Positions 27,460 to 36,358 of a stretch of 64,000 bases of DNA are shown piece after piece (position 1 is the first letter of the stretch; each line of letters opens with the position of its first letter). A program made the translations under genes and the position numbers. The notes beneath the pieces are model-generated. The model was not told the origin of the DNA. It did not search any database and was given only the letters and a program-made list of their open reading frames with translations. Source of the stretch: Caproiciproducens faecalis (lineage in GTDB: Bacteria > Bacillota > Clostridia > Oscillospirales > Acutalibacteraceae); the NCBI RefSeq assembly GCF_019448085.1, contig NZ_JAGFNZ010000002.1:558001-622000 (forward strand). The letters run 5' to 3'.

Positions 27460-28511
27460 TGGAACTGACTGTCCGAACCTCCGGTACCTACCGGATTATG
27501 ATTGAGCGCGGCTGCATGGATGCGGTCGGCGAACGCGCCGGGGAGCTTTTCAAACCCGGTGCCAAAGCGGTCGTCATCAGCGACAGCAACGTGCTCCCGC
27601 TGTACGGGAAACGCATTCTGAATTCTCTGGAAGCCGCGGGGTTTTCCGCTTCCCTGTTCTCCTTTCCGGCGGGAGAGGAAAGCAAACGCCTTTCCTCCAT
27701 TGAAGCCATGTACGCCGAATGTGCGGCCCGGGGCCTGACCCGCAGCGACTTTCTCGTTGCGCTTGGCGGAGGGGTAACGGGCGACATGGCGGGTTTTGCC
27801 GCGGCAACCTTTTTGCGCGGAATTCCGTTTATCCAGATACCGACCACCCTTTTGGCACAGATTGACTCCTCCGTCGGCGGCAAAACCGGCGTGGATCTGC
27901 CGCAGGGAAAAAATCTGGTCGGTGCGTTCCACCAGCCCGCGCTGGTACTGATTGACCCGGACACGCTCAGCACCCTTTCGCCCCGGTACTTTTCGGACGG
28001 AATGGCGGAAGCAATCAAGTACGGCTGTATCAAAAGCCGGGAACTGTTTGACATGATTTTAAGAGAAGATGTCTCTCAGAAGATAGAAGAGCTGATTTTC
28101 CGCTGTGTGGACATCAAGCGCGAGGTGGTCGAGCGGGACGAATTCGACACCGGCGAACGGATGCTGTTAAACTTCGGTCATACCTTCGGCCACGCGCTGG
28201 AAAAACTGTACGATTTCAAAAAGCTGTCCCACGGGGAAGCGGTGGGAATCGGCATGGTGATGATGGCAAAATGCGGGGAAAGCAAGGGGATTACAAAAGC
28301 CGGAACGGCCAATGAAATCATTGCCGCACTGGAGAAATACAACCTGCCCACCAAGGATGAAATGCCTGCGGGCCGGGTCATTGAAGCCACCGCGCTGGAC
28401 AAAAAGAACAGCGGAAACAGAATCAGCCTGATTCTGCTGAAAGAAATCGGCGAAAGTTTTGTCGATGAGGTTTTCCGCGGCAGCCTTGCCGAACTGACCG
28501 GGGTGCTGTGA
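27459..28511 (+). CDS. aroB: 3-dehydroquinate synthase
   Basis: The 350-residue enzyme cyclises DAHP to 3-dehydroquinate using NAD+ and a divalent metal. Visible signatures are GGGVTGDMAGFAAATFLRGI, IPTTLLAQIDSSVGGKTGVD and FGHTFGHALEKL, which include the metal-binding histidines. Length and order are normal. Its start shares one base with the tyrA stop and its end with the aroA start, so translation is coupled throughout. Confidence 0.97.
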   Translation: MELTVRTSGTYRIMIERGCMDAVGERAGELFKPGAKAVVISDSNVLPLYGKRILNSLEAAGFSASLFSFPAGEESKRLSSIEAMYAECAARGLTRSDFLVALGGGVTGDMAGFAAATFLRGIPFIQIPTTLLAQIDSSVGGKTGVDLPQGKNLVGAFHQPALVLIDPDTLSTLSPRYFSDGMAEAIKYGCIKSRELFDMILREDVSQKIEELIFRCVDIKREVVERDEFDTGERMLLNFGHTFGHALEKLYDFKKLSHGEAVGIGMVMMAKCGESKGITKAGTANEIIAALEKYNLPTKDEMPAGRVIEATALDKKNSGNRISLILLKEIGESFVDEVFRGSLAELTGVL

Positions 28512-29731
28512 TGGCAAATGTACTCATTACCCCCTCCGTTCTGAGCGGAAACATCCTCGTCCCCCCGTCTAAAAGCGCGGCGCACCGCGCGGCGATCTGT
28601 TCCGCGCTGGCGGGCGGCAAACCTCTTTTTGACGGAGAAGCTCTGAGCAACGACATTACGGCAACCTGCCGCGCAATGCGGGCCATCTGCGGCGGCGGAA
28701 AAGCCGTTCAAATCGACTGCGGGGAATCCGGCTCCACCCTGCGCTTTCTGATTCCTGTCGCGGCGGCGCTGGGACTGAACGCGGAGTTTATCGGCAGCGG
28801 GCGTTTACCGGAGCGGCCGATCGGCGTCTACCTTGACTGCCTGCCGCGGCACGGCGTTTTGTGCAATACGCAGGGCGGACTTCCGCTTACCGTCAGCGGG
28901 CAAATGACCCCGGGCCGGTTCGAGTTGCCCGGAAACATCAGCTCTCAGTTCATTACAGGGCTGCTGCTCGCGCTTCCGCTTTTAAACGGCGACAGCGAGC
29001 TGGTTCTTTCCTCCCCGCTCGAAAGCGCGGGATATGTGGATATGACGATCGAAATCATGCGCGAATTCGGCGTAACAGTGCAAAGAGCCGAAAACGGTTG
29101 GAACATCCCGGGCCGCCAGAAATACCGCCCGTGCGAATACCGGGTGGAGCGGGACTGGTCACAGGCGGCGTTCTTTCTCGCCGCCGGCACACTGGGCGGC
29201 ACCCTGCGGCTGGAGGGTCTGAACCCGGACTCCTGTCAGGGCGACCGCGCGGCGGAACAGCTTTTCCGGGAATTCGGCGCAAGGGTGGAGTGGGAAGGTT
29301 CCGTTCTGTCCGTCTCACCAAAAGAATTAACCGGTATCGAAATCGACGCTTCCCAGATTCCCGACCTTGTGCCGGTTCTGGCGGCGACTGCCGCGCTCTG
29401 CCGCGGATGCACTCGGATTTACAACGCACAGCGGCTGAGGATCAAGGAAAGCGACCGGCTTTTCGCTATGGCCGACGGACTGACAAAGCTTGGGGGCAAA
29501 GTTGTGGAAACGCCTGACGGTCTCATCATTGACGGCGTTCCCCTGCTGCACGGCGGTAAGGCGGAAGGCTTTAACGATCACCGCATCGTGATGGCTCTTT
29601 CCATTGCCGCGCTGAAAGCCGACGGCGGCGTCACCGTCAGCGACGCGCAGAGCATCGAAAAAAGTTATCCGGCCTTTTTTGAAGATTACAATCGGTTGGG
29701 AGGAAAAGCAAATGTCTTCCACATGGGGTGA
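28511..29731 (+). CDS. aroA: EPSP synthase
   Basis: The 406-residue enzyme transfers the enolpyruvyl group of PEP to shikimate-3-phosphate. The N-terminal segment PPSKSAAHRAAICSALAGG with the catalytic Lys, ESGSTLRFLIPVAAALG, and the C-terminal RIKESDRLFAMADGLTKLGG and DHRIVMALSIAAL blocks are present. ATG 28511 overlaps the aroB stop (TGATG); a GTG just before it is a less likely start. The Gly-to-Ala glyphosate-insensitivity position was not assigned. Confidence 0.96.
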   Translation: MANVLITPSVLSGNILVPPSKSAAHRAAICSALAGGKPLFDGEALSNDITATCRAMRAICGGGKAVQIDCGESGSTLRFLIPVAAALGLNAEFIGSGRLPERPIGVYLDCLPRHGVLCNTQGGLPLTVSGQMTPGRFELPGNISSQFITGLLLALPLLNGDSELVLSSPLESAGYVDMTIEIMREFGVTVQRAENGWNIPGRQKYRPCEYRVERDWSQAAFFLAAGTLGGTLRLEGLNPDSCQGDRAAEQLFREFGARVEWEGSVLSVSPKELTGIEIDASQIPDLVPVLAATAALCRGCTRIYNAQRLRIKESDRLFAMADGLTKLGGKVVETPDGLIIDGVPLLHGGKAEGFNDHRIVMALSIAALKADGGVTVSDAQSIEKSYPAFFEDYNRLGGKANVFHMG

Positions 29732-30809
29732 AACAGTAAAAATATCCATCTTCGGCGAAAGCCACGGAAAAGCAATCGGCGTGGTGCTGGACGGTCTGCC
29801 CGCAGGGGAACGGATTGACTTTGACGCCGTTGCGCTGCAGATGGGCCGCCGCGCTCCGGGCAGGGACAGTACCAGCACTCCGCGAAAAGAAAGCGACCTG
29901 CCGCAGATTGTCAGCGGAATTTTAAATGATACCACCACGGGCGCGCCACTGTGCGCGCTGATTGAAAATACAAATACCCGCTCCGGGGACTACGATAACC
30001 TGAAGCTGGTTCCCCGGCCGGGGCACGCGGATTTCCCCGCACACCTGCGCTACGGCGGGTACAACGACGTGCGCGGCGGCGGGCATTTTTCCGGCCGGCT
30101 GACAGCCCCGCTCGTCTTTGCGGGAGCGGTCTGCCGCCAGATCTTACAGCGCAGGGGCATTGTTATCGGCGCCCATGTTTCCAGCATAAAGGACGTACAC
30201 GACGACCCGTTTGACCCCGTCCGTGTTTCGGAGGATTTACTGACTTCCCTATCGTCGGTTTATTTTCCCGTAATTAACGAAAGTGCCAAACAGAAAATGC
30301 TGGGAACGATTGAGGCCGCCCGGCTTGCGCAAAACAGCGTGGGCGGTGTGGTTGAGTGCGCGGTGACCGGGCTGAAAGCAGGAATCGGCGGGCCGCTCTT
30401 CGGCGGAATCGAGCCGGTGTTCTCCTCCATCCTGTTCGGAATTCCGGCGGTCAAGGGAGTGGAATTCGGCGCGGGCTTCGGCGCTTCGGCGCTTTTTGGC
30501 AGCGAGAACAACGACCCCTACTACTGCGACGGGGAAATTGTAAAAACCAAAACCAACCACGCGGGCGGAATCCTCGGCGGTATTTCCACCGGAATGCCGA
30601 TCATTTTCCGCGCGGCGTTCAAGCCGACGCCTTCGATTTCGCTGGAACAGGACAGTGTTGACCTGACCGCAAAAGTTGATACCAAACTCAGCGTACACGG
30701 GCGGCACGACCCCTGCATTGTTCCGAGGGCCGTCCCCGTGGTGGAAGCCGCGGCGGCAATTGCGCTGATGAACCTTATCAATCTGCAGACCGGAGGAATG
30801 GAAAGATGA
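29712..30809 (+). CDS. aroC: Chorismate synthase
   Basis: The 365-residue FMN-dependent enzyme converts EPSP to chorismate, the last common step. Signatures include FGESHGKAIGVVLDGLPAG, RPGHADFPAHLRYGGYNDVR, GGGHFSGRLTAPLVFAGA and the C-terminal GRHDPCIVPRAVPVVEA. ATG 29712 (ribosome binding site GGGAGG) overlaps the end of aroA by 20 bases. A longer start at 29679 inside aroA is rejected. No flavin-reductase fusion, so it is the monofunctional bacterial form. Confidence 0.96.
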   Translation: MSSTWGETVKISIFGESHGKAIGVVLDGLPAGERIDFDAVALQMGRRAPGRDSTSTPRKESDLPQIVSGILNDTTTGAPLCALIENTNTRSGDYDNLKLVPRPGHADFPAHLRYGGYNDVRGGGHFSGRLTAPLVFAGAVCRQILQRRGIVIGAHVSSIKDVHDDPFDPVRVSEDLLTSLSSVYFPVINESAKQKMLGTIEAARLAQNSVGGVVECAVTGLKAGIGGPLFGGIEPVFSSILFGIPAVKGVEFGAGFGASALFGSENNDPYYCDGEIVKTKTNHAGGILGGISTGMPIIFRAAFKPTPSISLEQDSVDLTAKVDTKLSVHGRHDPCIVPRAVPVVEAAAAIALMNLINLQTGGMER

Positions 30810-31930
30810 CTCTTGAAGAAATCAGAAAAGAAATAGACCGAATCGACGCAGAGCTTCTGCCTTTGTTCATGAAGCGGATGGACTGTGCGAAACAGGTGGC
30901 CGCCGTGAAAAAGGAACAGGGTCTTCCGGTGTTCAACAGCAGCCGCGAACAGGAGATTCTGGACCGTATCGGCAGCTTGGCGGGAGAATACGGCGGAGAG
31001 GCGCGGCTTCTGTATTCCAGTATGATGGATATGAGCCGCGCACTGCAGTACAACCTGCTTGGCGGCGGCGGGGAATTGCGCGAAACGATTCGCAAAGCCG
31101 GAGAAGCGCCGGAAAAAGCGGAAAAAATCGCCTGTCTGGGTGAAAGCGGCTCCTTTTCCAACGAAGCGCTCAGCCTGCTTTACCCAAAGGCTTCACCGCA
31201 GTTTTATCAGGGCTTTGGCGGAATTTTCGCGGCTGTCGCCAGTGGGGACGCGGATCTGGGTATTCTGCCGGTTGAGAATTCTTCCGCCGGTTCGGTCAGC
31301 GAGGTATACGACCTCATTCTGAAATATCGGTTCTATATTGTCAACGCGGCGACTCTGCACGTTCATCACTGTTTGGCGGCGGCTAAAAAAGTGGATGTCC
31401 GTACCATCGGCACGGTGTACTCCCACCCGCAGGCGCTCTCCCAATGCTCCGAATACATTACGAAAAACGATCTGCGTCCTCTGCCGTGCTCCAACACGGC
31501 CACGGCCGCACAGATGGTCGCGCAGCGGCAGGAAGCGGGAATTGCCGCCATCTGCTCCGAGCACGCGGCAAACGAATATAAGCTGAACATTCTGGACAGG
31601 GATATCCAGAACAGCTCCAACAACTGCACGCGTTTCGTCGTCATCAGCCGGAAGCTCTTCATTCCCGACCGCGCGCAGAAAATCAGCCTGTGCTTTTCCC
31701 TTCTGCATAAAACAGGTACGCTGTACAGTGTGCTTGCCCGTTTTGCGGCGCTCGGGCTGAACCTGACGAAAATGGAAAGCCGCCCGATTCAGGATAAAAA
31801 CTTCGAATACGATTTTTACCTGGACTTTACCGGAAATGTGCGGGAGGACGCGACTTTAAATTTAATCTGCTCGCTTCACGAGGAGCTACCCCGGTTTTCT
31901 TTTCTGGGGAACTACACAGAATGTGAATAA
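30806..31930 (+). CDS. pheA: Chorismate mutase-prephenate dehydratase (P-protein)
   Basis: The 374-residue bifunctional enzyme makes phenylpyruvate from chorismate. Residues 1-90 form an AroQ-type chorismate mutase (RKEIDRIDAELLPLFMKRM). Residues about 108-285 are the dehydratase with LGESGSFSNEAL, LPVENSSAGSV and the catalytic NCTRFVVI. Residues about 290-370 are an ACT domain with KTGTLYSVL and ESRPI, the Phe-binding motif, so feedback inhibition by phenylalanine is likely. It overlaps aroC by four bases (ATGA) and ends the operon. Confidence 0.96.
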   Translation: MTLEEIRKEIDRIDAELLPLFMKRMDCAKQVAAVKKEQGLPVFNSSREQEILDRIGSLAGEYGGEARLLYSSMMDMSRALQYNLLGGGGELRETIRKAGEAPEKAEKIACLGESGSFSNEALSLLYPKASPQFYQGFGGIFAAVASGDADLGILPVENSSAGSVSEVYDLILKYRFYIVNAATLHVHHCLAAAKKVDVRTIGTVYSHPQALSQCSEYITKNDLRPLPCSNTATAAQMVAQRQEAGIAAICSEHAANEYKLNILDRDIQNSSNNCTRFVVISRKLFIPDRAQKISLCFSLLHKTGTLYSVLARFAALGLNLTKMESRPIQDKNFEYDFYLDFTGNVREDATLNLICSLHEELPRFSFLGNYTECE

Positions 31931-31937
31931 CTGTTTA

Positions 31938-31986
31938 TAAAAAAAGAAACCCGCCGGGTATTTAAACCGGCGGGTTCTCTTTTTGA
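31938..31986. terminator. Bidirectional terminator after pheA
   Basis: AACCCGCCGG ... CCGGCGGGTT with T-rich flanks on both strands. It ends the plus-strand aro operon and the minus-strand prmA unit; the stop codon of the small minus-strand gene lies inside it. Confidence 0.88.
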
Positions 31987-32138
31987 CTTTTTGTGCGTCC
32001 CGCGCGTGACTTGCGCTTGCAGTACGGCGGATACTTTTTATGGGCTGCATGATGTTCCAGACACTCGGCGCATTTCCCGTGACGCTCGCATCGGATGTGC
32101 GGGCAATTGCAGGTGTCCGTTCCGTTTTCCAGTTTCAT
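31962..32138 (-). CDS. Small cysteine/histidine-rich protein
   Basis: The 58-residue product has CNCPHIRCERHGKCAECLEHHAAHKK followed by YPPYCKRKSR, a regular spacing of Cys and His that suggests one or two bound metal ions. Small proteins with this pattern occur widely in Clostridia without a known role. ATG 32138 is preferred (GAGGA 8 bases upstream); an ATG at 32168 overlapping the prmA stop (ATGA) would add 10 residues. Its stop codon is in the terminator hairpin. It is probably cotranscribed with prmA. Confidence 0.7.
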   Translation of the reverse strand: MKLENGTDTCNCPHIRCERHGKCAECLEHHAAHKKYPPYCKRKSRAGRTKSQKENPPV

Positions 32139-32164
32139 AGCAATTTCCTCACTGTCGGCCGGAA

Positions 32165-33082
32165 TCATTTCCGCTTTGCGGCAAGGGCCACCCAGCCCTT
32201 TTCGGTCTTCCGGCTGATGATTGTAAACTTTTTCTCCACTTCGTTTAATACATCCTGCTCGCGTGTATCAATAATCCCGCTCATCAGATATACCGTATCC
32301 GGATGCATAAACCGCTCAATGTCCTTTGTCAGCAGGATAATGACATCCGCCACGATGTTCGCGACAACAATGTTGTATTTTCCGCTGACCTTGTCGGTCA
32401 GGTCGCCGCAGATACCGGTAAAGCGGTCGGCCACATGGTTGATTTCCGCATTCTGTTCGGCGGTCTTGACCGCGAGCACGTCAATATCCACGCCGACGGC
32501 CTTCTGCGCACCCAGCAGCAGAGCCGCCACGGATAGAATTCCGCTGCCGCAGCCGACGTCCAGCACGCTGCAGCCGGGTGTAACAGATTCCTCCAGCAGT
32601 TCCATGCACAGGCGGGTGGTCTCATGAGTGCCGGTTCCGAACGCAAGCCCCGGCTCCAGGTGGAGCACCTTCCGGTCACCCGCCTCGTATTCTTCTTCCC
32701 AGGTGGGGCGGATCAAAAGCTTTTTACCCACCGCAATCGGCTTAAAATACTTTTTCCAGTTGTTAATCCAGTCCTCTTCCACACAGTTGGCGGTGGAGAT
32801 GGTGTGCCGGATTCCTTCCGCGGTATACCGCTCGCTTAAAAAGGCGATGGCCTCGGCCGGGTTTTCCTCCGGGCTGATATAGACGTGCACCTTTGCCTTT
32901 GAGCGGTCCTTTTTCAACAAATCCTCGTCAATCAGATCAATGTGCGCAATCTCCTCTACCTCTTCGCACAGGTGGGAATAGTCCTCAATATAAATTCCGT
33001 ACGGCACCACCATCTGGGCAATGTCGCCGGCCCTGTCAATCTCTTTTGCGTCTACTTCCGCTGTTACTTCCGTCCAGTCCAT
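32165..33082 (-). CDS. prmA: Ribosomal protein L11 methyltransferase
   Basis: The 305-residue protein has an N-terminal ferredoxin-like substrate-binding domain (about 1-110), a linker with WKKYFKPIAVGKKLLIRP, and a Rossmann methyltransferase domain (LDVGCGSGILSVAALLLGA for SAM binding, VVANIVADVI in place of the usual NILA motif). It trimethylates L11. AGGAGG precedes the ATG. It is often next to dnaJ or rsmE; neither is present here. Confidence 0.94.
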   Translation of the reverse strand: MDWTEVTAEVDAKEIDRAGDIAQMVVPYGIYIEDYSHLCEEVEEIAHIDLIDEDLLKKDRSKAKVHVYISPEENPAEAIAFLSERYTAEGIRHTISTANCVEEDWINNWKKYFKPIAVGKKLLIRPTWEEEYEAGDRKVLHLEPGLAFGTGTHETTRLCMELLEESVTPGCSVLDVGCGSGILSVAALLLGAQKAVGVDIDVLAVKTAEQNAEINHVADRFTGICGDLTDKVSGKYNIVVANIVADVIILLTKDIERFMHPDTVYLMSGIIDTREQDVLNEVEKKFTIISRKTEKGWVALAAKRK

Positions 33083-33242
33083 TATGTCCTCCTGCTGTTT
33101 TTAATGCATGGCCATTTTTAAAATCGCGCTCAGCCATCTATCTATTTTTTATTATAACCCATGGGCCTCAAAATTTATAGATTTATTTTGCGGAGTACGC
33201 GAATACATTTGATTAACGATAAGAATTAAAGGTGTTAATCAA

Positions 33243-34616
33243 ATGAAAAAACGCATTTTTTACCTGAATGCGGTCATTCTGACCTCTACCAGTGTCATTC
33301 TGCGAATGAGCAACATCTGGTTCCGGGTATTTATCTGCTCAAAAATCGGCGCGTCCGGCATGGGGCTGTATCAGCTGATTCTGTCGGTGTTCATTCTGGG
33401 CATCACCCTGTGCACTTCCGGGGTGGGCCTTGCCGTCACGCGGCTTGTTGCGGAGGGGCGCGGCACCCGGGACAGCATCCGGCGCTGTGTCGGGTACGCG
33501 CTAAGCCTTTCTCTGGTGGGAGCGGCGGCGATGTTTTTCTTCGCCGACTTTATTTCGGTGCGTTTCATCGGCGATTCCATTGCCGCCACACCGCTTAGGC
33601 TGTTGGCGCCCAGCCTTCCCTTTATTGCGGTGTGCTCCTGCCTGAAAGGGTATTTCCTTGCCATCCGCAACACCCTTGTCCCCGCGTGCGGCGAGTGGCT
33701 GGAGCAGTTTGTCACCATCGGCGCTTCGCTGTTCCTGTTCGCCAGATGCTCCGCGCCGCTGAACGCACTGATGCTCGGCTCCACTATCGGCGAGGTCTTT
33801 TCCTGCGCGTATATCGTTTTGCTGTACCTTGTTTTTGCACAGAAACGCGGTCTTTCCAAAGCGAAAAACGCCGGGGTTTTTAAAAGCGTTCTGCACATTG
33901 CGGCGCCGGTTTTGTGCGGCTCCTTTTTCCGCAGTCTGCTGAACAGTACGGAAAACATGCTGATTCCCCGCGGGCTAAGGAAATACGGCGCCGGGGAAAG
34001 CGGCGCGCTGGCGCAGTACGGCACTATGCAGGGGATGGTCATGCCGATTCTGTATTTCCCCTCTGCGTTCCTCGCCGCCCTGAGCATGCTGCTGATTCCC
34101 GAAATGGCGGAGGCCAACGCGGGCGGAAAACGGGCGACCATACAGAGATCCGTTGAAAAAGCAATGCGCTTTACACTCACCTTTTCCTTTCTGATGACCT
34201 CCATCCTGATTGTGTTCGCAGACAGCCTTGGAATGGCGTTCTACAAAAGTACACAGGTTGGAAATATGCTGCGCATTATGGCGCCGATTCTTCCGCTGAT
34301 GTACCTTGACAGCGTGGTGGACGGGATGCTCAAGGGTCTGGATCAGCAGCTGTATTCTTTAAAATATAATTTCAGTGATTCGGTCATGCGCGTCATTTTG
34401 ATTGCGAGTCTGGTTCCGATTTTTGGAATCAAAGCCTATATCACTATCCTCTTTATGAGCGAAATTTACAACGCTTCCCTGAGCATTAACCGGCTGCTCA
34501 AAGTAACGGCCATAGAAGTGGATGTTGTGAGCTGGATTGTTTCTCCGGCGGTTTGTGCCGCGCTTTTATACTATTTGCTGCTGCTTCTTCAAAAAGCACC
34601 TTGTTTTGCAGTTTGA
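33243..34616 (+). CDS. SpoVB/MurJ-like flippase of the MOP superfamily
   Basis: The 457-residue protein has about 12-14 hydrophobic helices and the polysaccharide-synthesis pattern of the MOP/MATE superfamily: RVFICSKIGASGMGLYQLIL at the N-terminus and YLDSVVDGMLKGLDQQLYSL in the C-terminal half. SpoVB-type proteins of sporulating Firmicutes look like this and are thought to move lipid-linked wall precursors. Exact substrate unknown. Ribosome binding site AAAGGTG. It stands alone, divergent from prmA. Confidence 0.85.
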   Translation: MKKRIFYLNAVILTSTSVILRMSNIWFRVFICSKIGASGMGLYQLILSVFILGITLCTSGVGLAVTRLVAEGRGTRDSIRRCVGYALSLSLVGAAAMFFFADFISVRFIGDSIAATPLRLLAPSLPFIAVCSCLKGYFLAIRNTLVPACGEWLEQFVTIGASLFLFARCSAPLNALMLGSTIGEVFSCAYIVLLYLVFAQKRGLSKAKNAGVFKSVLHIAAPVLCGSFFRSLLNSTENMLIPRGLRKYGAGESGALAQYGTMQGMVMPILYFPSAFLAALSMLLIPEMAEANAGGKRATIQRSVEKAMRFTLTFSFLMTSILIVFADSLGMAFYKSTQVGNMLRIMAPILPLMYLDSVVDGMLKGLDQQLYSLKYNFSDSVMRVILIASLVPIFGIKAYITILFMSEIYNASLSINRLLKVTAIEVDVVSWIVSPAVCAALLYYLLLLLQKAPCFAV

Positions 34617-34671
34617 CAAAATGGCTGTAAAAAGTTAAACTTATAGCTATCTTGCAAGATGAGGGAGAAAA

Positions 34672-35487
34672 ATGGATAATTTCTGGATACTGTTTCTCGT
34701 TTTTACCGTATACAGCTTTCTGGGCTGGCTGACGGAAAGCATTTACTGTTCCGTTCCAGCCGGTAAATGGATTAACCGCGGATTTTTAAACGGCCCGTTC
34801 TGCCCGATTTACGGTGTGGGCGGCGTGGTCGTCGTGTCCGCCCTGTCCCCTTTTAAAGATAATCTGATTGTCCTGTATTTGGCGGGAGTGCTGATGACCA
34901 CCCTGCTGGAATATGTGACGGGCTTTGCCCTTGAAAAAATATTCCATACAAAATACTGGGACTATTCCACCCACCGATATCATCTTCAGGGCAGGATCTG
35001 CCTTGAAAACTCGCTGCTGTTCGGCGTGATGTGCGTAGTCGGCATCCTCGTGATTCACCCGACGGTCATGCGCCTGCTGACATCCATCCCGGCAACGGTT
35101 CTGCCGTGGGTGGCCGGTACTTTTCTTCTGTATTTTGCCTGCGACACCACTCTGTCCGTCTACACCATCTTCAAGTTGAACGGAAAGCTGGATGAAATGC
35201 AGCAGATACTGGATGAGATCAGGGAAAGAGCCGCTTCCTTCAAAGCGGATAAGATTGAAACCATGCAGTCCGCTCTGGGCAGCCTGATCGACGAGGAAAC
35301 AAGGGCGGCCTACCAGAAGACCCTGTCCGAGCTTTACGAAAAAAAGGACAAAATAGAGACAGATGTCAAATGCTTTCAATGCCGCGTAATCAGCGCGTTT
35401 CCGACCATGAAATCTTTAAAATGCAACGAATCCCTGCAAAGAATCCGCGAAATTCAGGAAAAGGCCAGACGGATCCGCCGCGGATAA
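34672..35487 (+). CDS. CmpB-like putative ABC transporter permease (PF06541 type)
   Basis: The 271-residue protein has about five helices in residues 1-165 with the family motifs FLGWLTESIYCS, NRGFLNGPFCPIYGVGG and HLQGRICLENSLLFG, followed by a long charged, helical C-terminal region (about 170-271) likely to be a coiled coil. Members of this family are annotated as permeases without known substrate, and no ATPase gene is adjacent. GGGAG lies 6 bases before the ATG. Cellular role unknown. Confidence 0.8.
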   Translation: MDNFWILFLVFTVYSFLGWLTESIYCSVPAGKWINRGFLNGPFCPIYGVGGVVVVSALSPFKDNLIVLYLAGVLMTTLLEYVTGFALEKIFHTKYWDYSTHRYHLQGRICLENSLLFGVMCVVGILVIHPTVMRLLTSIPATVLPWVAGTFLLYFACDTTLSVYTIFKLNGKLDEMQQILDEIRERAASFKADKIETMQSALGSLIDEETRAAYQKTLSELYEKKDKIETDVKCFQCRVISAFPTMKSLKCNESLQRIREIQEKARRIRRG

Positions 35488-35500
35488 TATATCACACAGG

Positions 35501-35532
35501 AAGAGGCTCTCCGCGGTGTCGGAGAGCCTCTT
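35501..35532. terminator. Hairpin between convergent genes
   Basis: Perfect 12-bp arms aagaggctctcc / ggagagcctctt with an 8-base loop, between the CmpB-like gene and the convergent membrane-protein gene. No strong T run on either side. Confidence 0.65.
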
Positions 35533-35542
35533 CCATCATTCT

Positions 35543-35983
35543 TTATTGTTCCGGTTTTCCTTTTACAAGGCGCTTTAATGCATATACCAGCGCGATCACC
35601 GCCCACATAGCGGTGCAGACCAAAGACAATTCGTTTCCGCCCGCAGCTGCCGACGGCTGATTGTGGCCTTTTGAAAGGGCAAAGCCTGCCACAAGTACGG
35701 CAACCGCTGCCGCTGAAATGACAATTGCGGCCGTTTTGGCACTAAACCGGCCCGGCGTCTCCTTAGGGCCAACCAGCGCGTCACCCCAGATACAACGGCA
35801 GATAAAGTAGGTGCATCCGGCCAGCAGGAGAATAAAGGTGCTCGTCGTGTGCTCCAGCCAGACGACACCCATGCCGCTTATTACGCTGTCGATCAGGATT
35901 AAGAATGCCAGCAGAATAAAGGATTGATACCCATACCGGTAACGCCTGCTTTGCTGCAATTCATCAAATTCAATTTTTTTCAT
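35543..35983 (-). CDS. Four-helix membrane protein paired with an Xre regulator
   Basis: The 146-residue product has hydrophobic segments at about 22-40, 48-66, 85-105 and 118-135. It begins MKKIEFDELQQSRRYRYGYQ, a charged cytosolic start. The ATG at 35983 has GGGAGG at 9 bases; a second ATG at 35992 abuts that site and is rejected. The gene overlaps the upstream Xre gene by 14 bases. Such regulator/membrane-protein pairs are common in Firmicutes; the function is not established and I do not assign one. Confidence 0.7.
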   Translation of the reverse strand: MKKIEFDELQQSRRYRYGYQSFILLAFLILIDSVISGMGVVWLEHTTSTFILLLAGCTYFICRCIWGDALVGPKETPGRFSAKTAAIVISAAAVAVLVAGFALSKGHNQPSAAAGGNELSLVCTAMWAVIALVYALKRLVKGKPEQ

Positions 35984-36185
35984 TGTTTTCATCCTCCCAA
36001 AACAACTGATCCAACGTTTTCCCCAAAACCCTGCATATGGCGATGCACAGGTTGACCGACGGATTGTAATCGCCGTTTTCTATCGCATTTAGGGTCTGCC
36101 GGGTGACCCCGACCGCTTCGGCAACTTCCTTCTGTGACATATCCAGCGCGGCTCTGGCGGATTTCAGGCGAAGGTTCTTACCCAA
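35970..36185 (-). CDS. Xre-family transcriptional regulator
   Basis: The 71-residue product is a single helix-turn-helix domain: LKSARAALDMSQKEVAEAVGVTRQTLNAIENGDYNP, then CIAICRVLGKTLDQLFWEDE, the short YozG-like type. A TTG start at 36185 is chosen: GGAGG lies 8 bases upstream. An ATG at 36218 would lie at or before the transcription start and ATG 36191 is only 2 bases from the ribosome binding site. It overlaps the downstream membrane-protein gene, which it probably controls with itself. Confidence 0.85.
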   Translation of the reverse strand: MGKNLRLKSARAALDMSQKEVAEAVGVTRQTLNAIENGDYNPSVNLCIAICRVLGKTLDQLFWEDENNEKN

Positions 36186-36218
36186 TTGCATTGCCTCCTT
36201 TGCTCTTTCAATAAACAA

Positions 36219-36247
36219 AGCATATCATATATGATACACAATGTCAA
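36219..36247 (-). promoter_or_regulatory. Promoter of the Xre/membrane-protein pair with palindromic operator
   Basis: Minus strand TTGACA, 17 bases, TATGCT. A perfect 14-base palindrome tatcatatatgata (36223-36236) overlaps the -10 and spacer, and related atgata words recur upstream to about 36282. This is a likely autorepression operator (inference). Confidence 0.7.
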
Positions 36248-36300
36248 ATATATATTACACTATGTATGATATTCATGATATTAAATTTGGTTGCATAAGG

Positions 36301-36337
36301 AAAGAAGGGATCTGCCCAGTGAGCAGATCCCTTCTTT
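36301..36337 (-). terminator. Terminator after ridA
   Basis: Perfect 15-bp arms aaagaagggatctgc / gcagatcccttcttt with a 7-base loop, 22 bases past the ridA stop codon on the minus strand. Confidence 0.8.
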
Positions 36338-36358
36338 CAGCGTAAATACGCGGGGGCA

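Noticed and set aside
33083-33242. Sporulation-sigma promoter before the SpoVB-like gene (CGAATACA word)
   Set aside because: Only a partial -10 match without a convincing -35 at proper spacing.
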